Below are positions 1-5,600 of a stretch of 5,718 nt of DNA, piece by piece. The notes beneath the pieces were generated by a model that was not told the DNA's origin, did no database searches, and saw nothing but the letters and a program-made list of their open reading frames with translations. Position 1 is the first letter of the stretch; every line of letters starts with the position of its first letter. Source of the DNA: an uncultured Phascolarctobacterium sp. (GTDB lineage: Bacteria; Bacillota; Negativicutes; Acidaminococcales; Acidaminococcaceae); assembly GCA_905200645.1 (NCBI GenBank), contig CAJKLD010000041.1, positions 1-5,718 on the forward strand, read 5' to 3'. Position numbers and translations under genes: made by a program.

Positions 1-69
1 GGCGGTCTATCTCTTGTTTTCGGTTGCTTGCTTCCTTACCGTACATGAGCATTAGGTAAGCAGGATGTA
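1..69 (+). other. Apparent 5' remnant of the isoaspartyl dipeptidase gene, interrupted
   Basis: The reading frame of the dipeptidase gene continues upstream of its first usable start as A-L-G-K-Q-D-V-L-V (49-75), which matches the G-x-x-D-V-L-V strand of family members such as E. coli IadA. That frame is stopped by TGA at 46-48. The catalytic residues are offset by 27 from E. coli numbering, so a full-length start would lie just before base 1. Two explanations fit: a nonsense change where the family usually has Glu, or a lost base near 51-53, since the +2 frame upstream reads V-H-E-H and would join to L-G-K after adding one T. The real start may instead simply be at 70 or 73. The residues before 49 resemble the family only weakly. 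Confidence 0.4.
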
Positions 70-1164
70 TTGGTGATCGGCGATAAAATAGCCAGAATTG
101 ACGCTCATATTGATGAATACGATGGATTGCCGGAGGTAGAGATTTTTGACCTTGAAGGTCTTAAGCTGCTTCCCGGTTATATTGATATGCACGTGCATAT
201 TACCGGCGGCGGTGGTGAAGCCGGTCCTGCTACCCGCGTTCCCGAATCGCAGCTCAGCATGTTCCTCAAAAACGGCATTACTACGGTTTTGGGGCTTTTG
301 GGAACTGACGGCGTAACTAAAAGCATTGAAAATTTAATCGCTAAGGCAAGAGCTTTGACTGAGGAAGGTATTACCGTTTATACCTTGACCGGCTCCTATG
401 GCTATCCTGCTAATACTATGACCGGCAGCGTGGAAAAGGATATTTATATGCTGACGCCTATGGTTGGTGTAAAAACTGCTGTTTCCGATCATCGCAGTTC
501 TAACCCTCAGGCTGAAGATTTGATTGCCTTAGGTACTGCTGCCCGCCGTGGCGGTATGATCAGCGGTACTGCCGGTATTGTTGTTATGCACATGGGCAGT
601 GGTAAGGGAGGCTTGAAGCCACTGCTTAAAGCGCTGGAGGATAGTGATATTCCGGCAAAGACATTTTTGCCTACGCATATTCTGCGCTGTCCTGAACTGA
701 TTGACGACGCTACGGAACATGTTCGCCGCGGCGGTTACATTGACTGTACGGCTGGCTCTGACCCGCAGTCTATTGAAGAAAACGCCGATTCTTTGTACGA
801 GCTGCTGCAAAGGCCGGGAGTAACTTTGGAGCATGTTACTTTGTCCAGCGATAGTATGGGCAGTATGCCGCGCTTTGATGATGAGGGTAACTGCATTGGC
901 CTGACCTATGCAACTCCCGATAGCCTGCATAAAACAATCAAGGGACTTGTACAGAGCGGTATGGCTTTGGAAAAGGCAATTCAGCTTTTGACCAGTAATT
1001 CCGCTTATGTTTTGGGCAAGGATGGCGTAAAGGGCTGCATTAAGCCTGGCGCTGACGCCGATTTATTGGTTTTGGATGGCAATTTAGATATTGACAGCCT
1101 TTTTGCAAAAGGACAGACTGCATTGCTGCATGGCGATTTAAAAATGCGCGGCCGCTTTGAATAA
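70..1164 (+). CDS. iadA: Isoaspartyl dipeptidase (beta-aspartyl peptidase), N-terminally short
   Basis: This is a metal-dependent amidohydrolase that cleaves beta-aspartyl dipeptides, the products of isoaspartate-containing proteins, into aspartate and another amino acid in the cytoplasm. The 364 residues carry the full binuclear-metal site of the IadA family: H41 and H43 in H-V-H, E50 after the Gly-rich loop, bridging K135, H174, H203 and D261. The substrate residues Y110, R142, R206 and S265 are also present. These match E. coli IadA residues H68/H70, E77, K162, H201, H230, D285, Y137, R169, R233 and S289. E. coli IadA has 390 residues, so about 27 N-terminal residues of the small beta-sandwich domain are missing. 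The only starts are TTG at 70 or GTG at 73, with a poor ribosome site (CAGGA at 61-65). A conserved active site argues against long-standing decay; a recent lesion, a sequence error or a late start are all possible. A terminator ends the unit. Confidence 0.88.
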   Translation: MVIGDKIARIDAHIDEYDGLPEVEIFDLEGLKLLPGYIDMHVHITGGGGEAGPATRVPESQLSMFLKNGITTVLGLLGTDGVTKSIENLIAKARALTEEGITVYTLTGSYGYPANTMTGSVEKDIYMLTPMVGVKTAVSDHRSSNPQAEDLIALGTAARRGGMISGTAGIVVMHMGSGKGGLKPLLKALEDSDIPAKTFLPTHILRCPELIDDATEHVRRGGYIDCTAGSDPQSIEENADSLYELLQRPGVTLEHVTLSSDSMGSMPRFDDEGNCIGLTYATPDSLHKTIKGLVQSGMALEKAIQLLTSNSAYVLGKDGVKGCIKPGADADLLVLDGNLDIDSLFAKGQTALLHGDLKMRGRFE

Positions 1165-1204
1165 GAACATCAAAATTCTTCATTAAACAAAACAGAAATT
1201 TTTT

Positions 1205-1246
1205 AAATACCGACAGTTTGAGTTTATGCAGACTGCCGGTATTTTT
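1205..1246 (+). terminator. Intrinsic terminator after iadA
   Basis: A 13-bp stem pairs 1205-1217 (AAATACCGACAGT) with 1232-1244 (ACTGCCGGTATTT), with one A-C mismatch and a 14-nt loop. The right arm runs into a short T tract. It lies 41 bases after the dipeptidase stop codon and separates that gene from the RNA unit that follows. Confidence 0.8.
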
Positions 1247-1250
1247 AGTA

Positions 1251-1279
1251 TTGCAAAAAAAAGTCATAGCGCGTATAAT
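1251..1279 (+). promoter_or_regulatory. Sigma-A promoter of the structured RNA
   Basis: The -35 box TTGCAA (1251-1256) and the -10 box TATAAT (1274-1279) are separated by exactly 17 bases. Transcription would start near 1285-1287, the first bases of the long closing stem of the RNA downstream. No start codon with a convincing ribosome site follows, so this strong promoter most likely drives a non-coding transcript. Confidence 0.82.
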
Positions 1280-1285
1280 TAGTTG

Positions 1286-1508
1286 TACAACTCAGGTCTG
1301 TGGTTGCAAGTCGATGCCAGTTGCAGGCGAAACGATCCACGTAAACAGCCAAAATAGGCTGCGAGCACGGTGCAGTATAGAAGTAAGTCCTGCCGCATAA
1401 AAATTAAGGCGAGAGGGGTAGTAGTGGGGAGCAGATGCTTAGGAGCGAACCCTCCAGCAGGCGAGTGTGGGGGCGAAAACCAGGTCAGCTGAGTTGTATT
1501 TATTTTTA
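1286..1508 (+). ncRNA. Structured non-coding RNA of about 220 nt, family not recognised
   Basis: Bases 1287-1295 (ACAACTCAG) pair perfectly with 1489-1497 (CTGAGTTGT), closing the whole region. A near-consensus promoter places the transcript start at the foot of this stem, and a U-rich tail follows its other strand. A second helix pairs TGGTT (1301-1305) with AACCA (1478-1482). Internal hairpins include CAGCC/GGCTG (1346-1350 with 1357-1361, A-rich loop), TGCC/GGCG (1315-1318 with 1326-1329), a GCAG/CTGC arm (1372-1375 with 1390-1393) and GAGGG/CCCTC (1413-1417 with 1450-1454). Some alternatives compete, such as CCTGC 1389-1393 with GCAGG 1457-1461. The 3' half is rich in G runs. It lacks features I would expect of tmRNA, RNase P, SRP or a cobalamin riboswitch, and its branching does not suit the 6S rod. 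The raiA RNA family of Firmicutes, often beside hpf genes, is a candidate that I cannot confirm by sequence. The following ABC operon has its own promoter, so a cis-regulatory role is less likely. Confidence 0.72.
1489..1508 (+). terminator. 3' end of the structured RNA (closing stem plus U tract)
   Basis: The 3' strand of the closing stem (1489-1497) is followed directly by ATTTATTTTTA. The closing stem would therefore double as an intrinsic terminator. The U tract is interrupted and the stem is long-range, so efficiency is uncertain. Confidence 0.5.
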
Positions 1509-1531
1509 TACTGAAAAATTTATAAAAATAC

Positions 1532-1560
1532 TTTACATGTGGAGAAAATCGGTATATAAT
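1532..1560 (+). promoter_or_regulatory. Sigma-A promoter of the amino acid ABC transporter operon
   Basis: The -35 box TTTACA (1532-1537) and the -10 box TATAAT (1555-1560) have a 17-base spacer. The predicted start is near 1567, leaving a leader of about 42 bases before the first binding-protein gene. A loose dyad of 14 matching positions out of 18, centred on TGCA, covers 1555-1572 and so overlaps the -10 box and start site. It could be an operator, but no regulator is indicated. The upstream flank is very A+T rich. Confidence 0.8.
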
Positions 1561-1608
1561 GTGCATATCATATTTTAGTGGCACAGTGAGGAAAGGGGTA
1601 ATATTTAA

Positions 1609-2388
1609 ATGAAGAAATTATTAATTTTGCTGATGGCAGTTATCGCTGCTGTTGCAATGCTGGCTGCTGGCTGCGGCGGCGCTAAAGATGAAAAAAAGGC
1701 AGAGCCTGCTAAAGTATTGCGCGTAGGTACCGAGCCTACCTTTGCACCTTTTGAATTCCAAAAGGAAGGCAGCAAGGATTATGATGGCTTTGATATGGAT
1801 TTGGCACGTGCTGTTGGCAAACAAATGGGCGTTAAGGTTGAAATCGTTAACATGGGTTTTGACGCTTTGATTCCTGCTTTGAATGCTAATAATATTGATA
1901 TGGTTGCTGCCGGTATGTCTATTACTGAAGAGCGACAAAAGGCCGTAACCTTCTCTGAAGCTTATTATACTTCCGGTTTGATCATTATGGTTAACAAAGA
2001 CAACAAAGAAATTAAGAGCGTTAAAGATTTGGAAGGCAAACGCATTGCCGTACAAATCGGTACCACGGGTGAAAAAAAAGCAAGAAGCATTAAAGATGCT
2101 AAAGTTACTGCTTTTAACACCAATACCGAAGCTGCTATGGAGCTGAAAAACAAGGGCGTTGACGCTGTTATCAACGATAGTCCTGTTGTAGGCTATTATT
2201 TGGCACAGGGTGGTAATGCAACCGCTATGACCGTAGGCGAAGTTATGGAAGCCGAACAGTATGGCCTGGCTGTAAAAAAAGGCAACGACAAGCTGGCTGG
2301 CGACGTTAACAAAGCTTTGACCGAGTTGAAAAAGAACGGCGAATATGACAAGATTTACAAAACCTGGTTTGGTGAAGTAAAGAAATAA
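1609..2388 (+). CDS. Amino acid ABC transporter substrate-binding lipoprotein, copy 1
   Basis: This is an extracytoplasmic solute receptor of family 3 that delivers an amino acid to the permease encoded downstream. Residues 1-21 form a lipoprotein signal peptide with lipobox L-A-A-G-C, so C22 would be lipidated and the protein membrane-anchored. A short charged linker precedes the SBP_bac_3 fold (about 37-257). Landmarks are T-E-P-T-F-A-P-F-E-F (41-50), G-F-D-M-D-L (60-65), I-T-E-E-R with R109 as the expected ligand-carboxylate contact, I-G-T-T-G-E (150-155) and D190 in I-N-D-S-P, the expected amino-group contact. The sequence resembles GlnH and basic-amino-acid receptors; the exact ligand cannot be fixed. 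The ATG at 1609 is chosen for its signal peptide and the purine-rich AGGAAAGGGG site ending at 1598. It is the first gene of the operon and about 70% identical to the next gene. Confidence 0.93.
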   Translation: MKKLLILLMAVIAAVAMLAAGCGGAKDEKKAEPAKVLRVGTEPTFAPFEFQKEGSKDYDGFDMDLARAVGKQMGVKVEIVNMGFDALIPALNANNIDMVAAGMSITEERQKAVTFSEAYYTSGLIIMVNKDNKEIKSVKDLEGKRIAVQIGTTGEKKARSIKDAKVTAFNTNTEAAMELKNKGVDAVINDSPVVGYYLAQGGNATAMTVGEVMEAEQYGLAVKKGNDKLAGDVNKALTELKKNGEYDKIYKTWFGEVKK

Positions 2389-2405
2389 TAAAGTCGGTTC
2401 TTGGG

Positions 2406-2451
2406 CGGAGCACTGCGTGGTTTAGAATCGCAAGTGCTCCGTTTATGTTTT
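2406..2451 (+). terminator. Hairpin between the two binding-protein genes (attenuator or partial terminator)
   Basis: CGGAGCACT (2406-2414) pairs perfectly with AGTGCTCCG (2433-2441). The stem extends by GCG/CGC (2415-2417 with 2429-2431) across a bulged A at 2432. The tail TTTATGTTTT follows. It would act as an intrinsic terminator or as a 3'-end stabiliser for the first binding-protein message. Either would give more binding protein than membrane components. Confidence 0.7.
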
Positions 2452-2454
2452 CGG

Positions 2455-2468
2455 ACGTTATTTAACGT
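2455..2468 (+). promoter_or_regulatory. Short dyad ACGTTA-TT-TAACGT, possible operator
   Basis: Two perfect 6-base arms flank a 2-base centre, just after the intergenic hairpin. A TATAAA that could serve as a -10 element lies downstream at 2475-2480, but no good -35 box sits at the right distance. A regulator site or weak internal promoter is possible, but chance is not excluded in this A+T-rich spacer. Confidence 0.25.
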
Positions 2469-2506
2469 TTGAATTATAAAATTAAATAAGATGAGGGGGA
2501 CTCAAA

Positions 2507-3280
2507 ATGAAAAAAGTATTAGTATTTTTAATGATGGCAATTATGGCTTGCAGCATGATGCTGGCAGGCTGCGGCGGTTCTAAAGAGGAGAAAAAGGCTG
2601 AACCTGCAAAGGTTTTGCGCGTAGGTACCGAGCCTGCTTTTGCGCCTTTTGAATTTCCTAAAGAAGGCTCCAAAGAGCTGACCGGCTTTGATATTGAGCT
2701 GGTTCAAGCTATCGGCAAGCAAATGGGTGCTAAGGTAGAAGTTTCCGGTATGGGCTTTGACGCTTTAATCCCGGCTTTGAACGCAGGCAACATTGATGTA
2801 GCTATTGCCGGCATGACCATTACCGAAGAACGTAAAAAGGCTGTCAGCTTCTCTGACCCGTACTACACTTCCGGACTTATCATTATGGTGAAAAAAGATA
2901 ATACTGCTGTGAAATCCATTGATGATTTGAAAGGCAAGCGTATTGCTGCTCAAATCGGCACCACCGGCGAAATGAAATCCAGAAGTGTTGAAGGCGCTAA
3001 GGTTACTACCTTTAACACTCAGGACGAAGCTGCTTTGGAACTGAAAAATGGCGGCGTTGACGCTGTTATCGGCGATCTGCCGGTTATGGAATACTATTTG
3101 GCAAAAGGCGGCAGCCAATTTGCTATGACCGTAGGCGAAAAAATGGAAGCCGAACAATACGGTATTGCAGCTAAAAAAGGCAGCAAACTGGTAGAGGATA
3201 TTAACAAAGCTATGGCTGAACTGAAAAAGAACGGCGAGTTCGACAAAATTTATAAAAAATGGTTTGGCGAAGCTAAATAA
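2507..3280 (+). CDS. Amino acid ABC transporter substrate-binding lipoprotein, copy 2
   Basis: This is a second family 3 solute receptor of 257 residues, a tandem paralogue of the preceding gene. It has a lipoprotein signal peptide with lipobox M-L-A-G-C (acylated C22) and the same A-E-P-A-K-V-L-R-V-G-T-E-P segment at 31-43. The main ligand contacts are kept: F-A-P-F-E-F (45-50), R109 in I-T-E-E-R, I-G-T-T-G-E (150-155) and D190. Near the pocket several residues differ: I-G-D-L-P replaces I-N-D-S-P, A44 replaces T44, and S-D-P-Y-Y replaces S-E-A-Y-Y. Ligand preference may therefore have diverged. The start is supported by GAGGGGGA (2493-2500), six bases before ATG. It shares the single permease and ATPase that follow, unless one paralogue docks on a transporter encoded elsewhere. 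The exact substrate is unknown. Confidence 0.92.
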   Translation: MKKVLVFLMMAIMACSMMLAGCGGSKEEKKAEPAKVLRVGTEPAFAPFEFPKEGSKELTGFDIELVQAIGKQMGAKVEVSGMGFDALIPALNAGNIDVAIAGMTITEERKKAVSFSDPYYTSGLIIMVKKDNTAVKSIDDLKGKRIAAQIGTTGEMKSRSVEGAKVTTFNTQDEAALELKNGGVDAVIGDLPVMEYYLAKGGSQFAMTVGEKMEAEQYGIAAKKGSKLVEDINKAMAELKKNGEFDKIYKKWFGEAK

Positions 3281-3353
3281 TTTAACTCTCAAACTTGTTT
3301 GTGATTTTTAAGCTGTTAGATAACCCGTAAATTAGAAGGGATTGGGAGTAGCT

Positions 3354-4010
3354 ATGGAACTTAATTTTGATTTAATGGTAAAATCTTTTCCGTTATTGTT
3401 GGCAGGCGCCGGCATTACGGTAGAGATTACTGCCATGAGCGTATTTATGGGCTTGATTATAGGCTGCCTGGTGGGAATTGCCCGCCTGTGCACCATTAAG
3501 CCTTTACGCTATCTTGCCAACGTATACGTTGATTTTATACGTGGTACACCGCTTTTGGTGCAGATATTTCTTGTTTATTTTGCCTTACCGGGTATTATCG
3601 GCAGTCGTGTAGATCCCTTTTTGGCAGCTATTTCTGCCTGCTCCATTAACAGCGGCGCATATATTGCAGAAATCTTCCGCGCAGGCATTCAATCCATTGA
3701 CAAAGGCCAGATGGAAGCAGGACGCAGCTTGGGCATGAGCTGGGCGCAGACTATGCGTTATATCATTATGCCGCAGGCTTTTAAGCGTATTATTCCTCCT
3801 TTAGGTAATGAGTTTATCGCTATGCTGAAGGATTCCTCCTTGGTATCGGTTATCGGCTTTGAAGAGCTGACCCGCCGCGGTCAGTTGATTATTGCCCGTA
3901 CCTATGCTTCTTTTGAAATTTGGATGGCAGTAGCAATTGTTTATTTAGTTATGACCTTTGCTGTAGCCAGATTCACAGGTTATTTGGAGCGGAGGTTTGA
4001 AACAAAATGA
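3354..4010 (+). CDS. Amino acid ABC transporter permease (HisM/GlnP type)
   Basis: This is the inner-membrane subunit that forms the translocation path, probably as a homodimer since only one permease gene is present. The 218 residues match the usual length of GlnP-type subunits. Hydrophobic segments lie at about 16-42, 66-83, 86-106 and 186-206, with further membrane-associated stretches between. The family signature F-I-R-G-T-P-L-L-V-Q is at 61-70. The EAA coupling loop, E-A-G-R-S-L-G-M-S-W followed by I-I-M-P-Q-A, covers 121-142 and contacts the ATPase. I chose ATG 3354, preceded by GGAG (3345-3348). An upstream in-frame TTG at 3342 would add four residues, but its purine-rich site is too close. 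The stop codon overlaps the ATPase start, which suggests translational coupling. No strong terminator separates it from the upstream binding protein. Confidence 0.93.
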   Translation: MELNFDLMVKSFPLLLAGAGITVEITAMSVFMGLIIGCLVGIARLCTIKPLRYLANVYVDFIRGTPLLVQIFLVYFALPGIIGSRVDPFLAAISACSINSGAYIAEIFRAGIQSIDKGQMEAGRSLGMSWAQTMRYIIMPQAFKRIIPPLGNEFIAMLKDSSLVSVIGFEELTRRGQLIIARTYASFEIWMAVAIVYLVMTFAVARFTGYLERRFETK

Positions 4011-4738
4011 GCAATGAAATGATTAAGATTACCGACCTGAAAAAAAGCTTTGGCGATCTAAATGTTTTGAATGGCGTAAATCTGACCATTAAGGAAAAAG
4101 AGGTTGTTGTTATTATCGGCCCCAGCGGCAGCGGTAAAAGCACGCTTTTGCGCTGCATAAACTATTTAGAGGAGCCGACCGGCGGCAGTATTGTTATTGA
4201 CGGCATCCCTTTAAGTGGCGAAGCAAATATCAATGAAATTCGCAAAGAGGTTGGTATGGTATTCCAACGCTTCAATCTTTTTCCGCATATGAATGTTATG
4301 GAAAATTTGATGCTTGCGCCTATGAAGGTACGTGGTGTAAGTAAGCAGGAAGCAGAAGAAACTGCTACTAAATATCTTACTAAAGTTGGTCTCTTTGATA
4401 AAGCACGCAGCTATCCCGACCAGCTGAGCGGTGGCCAACAGCAGCGTGTAGCTATTGCCAGAGCCTTGTGCATGAAGCCTAAGGCTTTGTTGTTTGACGA
4501 GCCTACCAGCGCCTTAGACCCGGAGATGGTTAACGAGGTTTTGGATGTTATGAAGGAACTGGCCAATGAGGGGATGACTATGGCTGTTGTAACTCACGAA
4601 ATGGGTTTTGCCCGTGAGGTTGGCGACAGAGTAGTATTTGTGGACAGCGGCGTTATTCAAGAAGAAGGTACGCCGGAAGAACTTTTTGGTAATCCCAAAA
4701 CAGAGCGCTGCAAAAGCTTCTTATCCAAAATTCTTTAA
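4007..4738 (+). CDS. glnQ: Amino acid ABC transporter ATP-binding protein (GlnQ/HisP type)
   Basis: This cytoplasmic ATPase powers the importer and contacts the EAA loop of the permease. All nucleotide-binding motifs are intact in 243 residues: Walker A G-P-S-G-S-G-K-S-T (38-46), Q-loop Q87 followed by R-F-N-L-F-P-H, signature L-S-G-G-Q-Q-Q-R (140-147), Walker B L-L-F-D-E (161-165), D-loop S-A-L-D (168-171) and H-loop H197 in T-H-E-M-G-F. The E-M-G-F and F-N-L-F-P-H features are typical of the polar amino acid subfamily (GlnQ, HisP, ArtP). The symbol marks that subfamily rather than proven glutamine specificity. The ATG overlaps the permease stop as ATGA, and GGAGG at 3991-3995 supplies the ribosome site. 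It is the last gene of the operon. Confidence 0.94.
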   Translation: MSNEMIKITDLKKSFGDLNVLNGVNLTIKEKEVVVIIGPSGSGKSTLLRCINYLEEPTGGSIVIDGIPLSGEANINEIRKEVGMVFQRFNLFPHMNVMENLMLAPMKVRGVSKQEAEETATKYLTKVGLFDKARSYPDQLSGGQQQRVAIARALCMKPKALLFDEPTSALDPEMVNEVLDVMKELANEGMTMAVVTHEMGFAREVGDRVVFVDSGVIQEEGTPEELFGNPKTERCKSFLSKIL

Positions 4739-4746
4739 TGTTAAGC

Positions 4747-4771
4747 TGCCTGCAATGAGGTAAGTGTTTTT
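4747..4771 (+). terminator. Weak candidate terminator after the ABC operon
   Basis: TGCCT (4747-4751) can pair with AGGTA (4758-4762), including one G-T pair, and is followed by AGTGTTTTT. A second small hairpin, GTTAC/GTAAC (4776-4780 with 4789-4793), lies just downstream before another T-rich stretch. Neither is strong, so some transcription may continue towards the hibernation factor gene. Confidence 0.3.
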
Positions 4772-4840
4772 CCTAGTTACGTCAAAGTGTAACAGTTTTA
4801 TAAGTTTTCACTAAAAGTTCACGCAAAAATGATAAATGCA

Positions 4841-4869
4841 GCAGGAGTTTAGATACTTATAGCGAATTA
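4841..4869 (+). promoter_or_regulatory. Putative SigH (Spo0H) promoter of hpf
   Basis: GCAGGAGTT (4841-4849) matches the SigH -35 consensus RNAGGAWWW at all but one position. AGCGAATTA (4861-4869) matches the -10 consensus RNNGAATWW completely. The spacer is 11 bases, as the consensus requires. Transcription would begin near 4876, giving a leader of roughly 85 bases. In Bacillus subtilis the hpf orthologue (yvyD) is known to be under SigB and SigH, so this fits the gene's stationary-phase role. No comparably good sigma-A promoter is visible in 4741-4961. Confidence 0.6.
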
Positions 4870-4907
4870 TATACGCAAAGGGATAAAGCCTGAACCCTTG
4901 TAGAAAA

Positions 4908-4953
4908 AGGTAGCATGGAGGGCAGTTCGTCAACCATGACATACCTAAGGAGG
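4908..4953 (+). promoter_or_regulatory. Leader hairpin abutting the hpf ribosome binding site
   Basis: AGGTA (4908-4912) pairs with TACCT (4942-4946), and CATGG (4914-4918) pairs with CCATG (4934-4938), with a small internal loop between them and a 15-base terminal loop. The strong ribosome site AAGGAGG (4947-4953) begins right after the stem, eight bases before ATG. A small upstream hairpin, AAGGG/CCCTT (4878-4882 with 4895-4899), has CCCT that could also pair with AGGG in the loop (4919-4922). The layout could modulate translation, but no known riboswitch is recognised. Confidence 0.45.
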
Positions 4954-4961
4954 CATGAATT

Positions 4962-5489
4962 ATGAGCGTAAACGTAAAAGGCAGAAACATCAATGTAACT
5001 CCGGCTTTGAAAGAGTATGTGGAGAAAAAAATTACCAAGGTTGTTAAACAGTTTAAAACTGTTGGCGACATTTCTGCAGTGCTGAAGGTTGAGAAAGGTA
5101 ATCATATTGTGGAGATTACCGTGCCCGCCAGCGGTATTTTGCTAAGAGCACAGGAATCAACCAATGATATGTATTCTTCCATTGATTTGGTTGTGGAAAA
5201 GATTGAACGTCAAATCCATAAATATAAAACTCGTCTGATGAAGAGAAAATATGCCAACTTTGTGGAACCGGCAGCACCGGTACCTGATGAAGCTCCTGAA
5301 GAAGAATTTGAAATCATTAGAAATAAGCATTTTGTTATGCACCCAATGACTCCGGAAGAAGCCATTTTGCAAATGAATTTGCTGAACCATGATTTCTTTG
5401 TATTCTTCGATCCCGATTTGGGCAGCACCAATGTAGTTTATCGTCGTAAGGACGGCAAATATGGTTTGCTTAGCCCGGAATTAAAATAA
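4962..5489 (+). CDS. hpf: Long-form ribosome hibernation promoting factor
   Basis: The protein binds the 30S decoding region and, in its long form, dimerises through its C-terminal domain to join two 70S ribosomes into inactive 100S particles. Of 175 residues, about 1-95 form the S30AE/RaiA-like domain (starting M-S-V-N-V-K-G-R-N-I), ending in the basic stretch K-Y-K-T-R-L-M-K-R-K. A proline- and acid-rich linker covers about 100-116. The dimerisation domain (about 117-173) has the family hallmarks P-M-T-P-E-E-A-I-L-Q-M-N-L-L, H-D-F-F-V-F and V-V-Y-R-R-K-D-G-K-Y-G-L. The length is typical for long HPF. The ATG is supported by AAGGAGG eight bases upstream. The gene stands alone between a likely SigH promoter and a strong terminator, so it is probably induced on entry to stationary phase. 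Confidence 0.96.
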   Translation: MSVNVKGRNINVTPALKEYVEKKITKVVKQFKTVGDISAVLKVEKGNHIVEITVPASGILLRAQESTNDMYSSIDLVVEKIERQIHKYKTRLMKRKYANFVEPAAPVPDEAPEEEFEIIRNKHFVMHPMTPEEAILQMNLLNHDFFVFFDPDLGSTNVVYRRKDGKYGLLSPELK

Positions 5490-5518
5490 GTTTTCTAACA
5501 GCATAAACAAAAATTTTT

Positions 5519-5550
5519 ATGGCAGGCGCCGTACGGTGCCTGCCATTTTT
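5519..5550 (+). terminator. Strong intrinsic terminator after hpf
   Basis: ATGGCAGGC (5519-5527) pairs perfectly with GCCTGCCAT (5538-5546). The stem continues through G-T, C-G and C-G to a GTAC tetraloop (5531-5534), giving 12 pairs. TTTTT closes it at 5546-5550. It lies 29 bases after the stop codon. Confidence 0.92.
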
Positions 5551-5566
5551 GTGTGTTCAGGCATAG

Positions 5567-5600
5567 AAAAATAAAAAACTCCAAAACGGCGTTCTAGAGT
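5567..5600 (-). terminator. Minus-strand intrinsic terminator in repeat copy 1
   Basis: Read on the minus strand, 5600-5578 forms a hairpin with a GCC loop and a long T tract (TTTTTT A TTTTT) directly after it. In this copy the base at 5596 breaks one pair, leaving two mismatches in a 10-pair stem, so it is weaker than copy 2. Confidence 0.55.

Noticed and set aside
1218..1400. A 60-residue plus-strand reading frame over the RNA region
   Set aside because: It starts inside the terminator loop, lacks a ribosome site, and crosses the promoter and the structured RNA.
1286..1508. Assignment of the structured RNA as 6S RNA or a riboswitch of the ABC operon
   Set aside because: The multi-branched folding differs from the 6S rod, and the operon has its own consensus promoter downstream of the RNA.
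1505..1519. CodY-like site near CTGAAAAATT
   Set aside because: About five mismatches to the 15-base consensus, in A+T-rich sequence where chance matches are common.
3290..3309. Hairpin CAAA-CTTG-TTTG with T run between the second receptor and the permease
   Set aside because: The stem is four weak A+T-rich pairs, too unstable to call a terminator.
3342..3353. TTG start for the permease
   Set aside because: The purine-rich site lies only one or two bases before it, whereas ATG at 3354 has GGAG at a normal distance.
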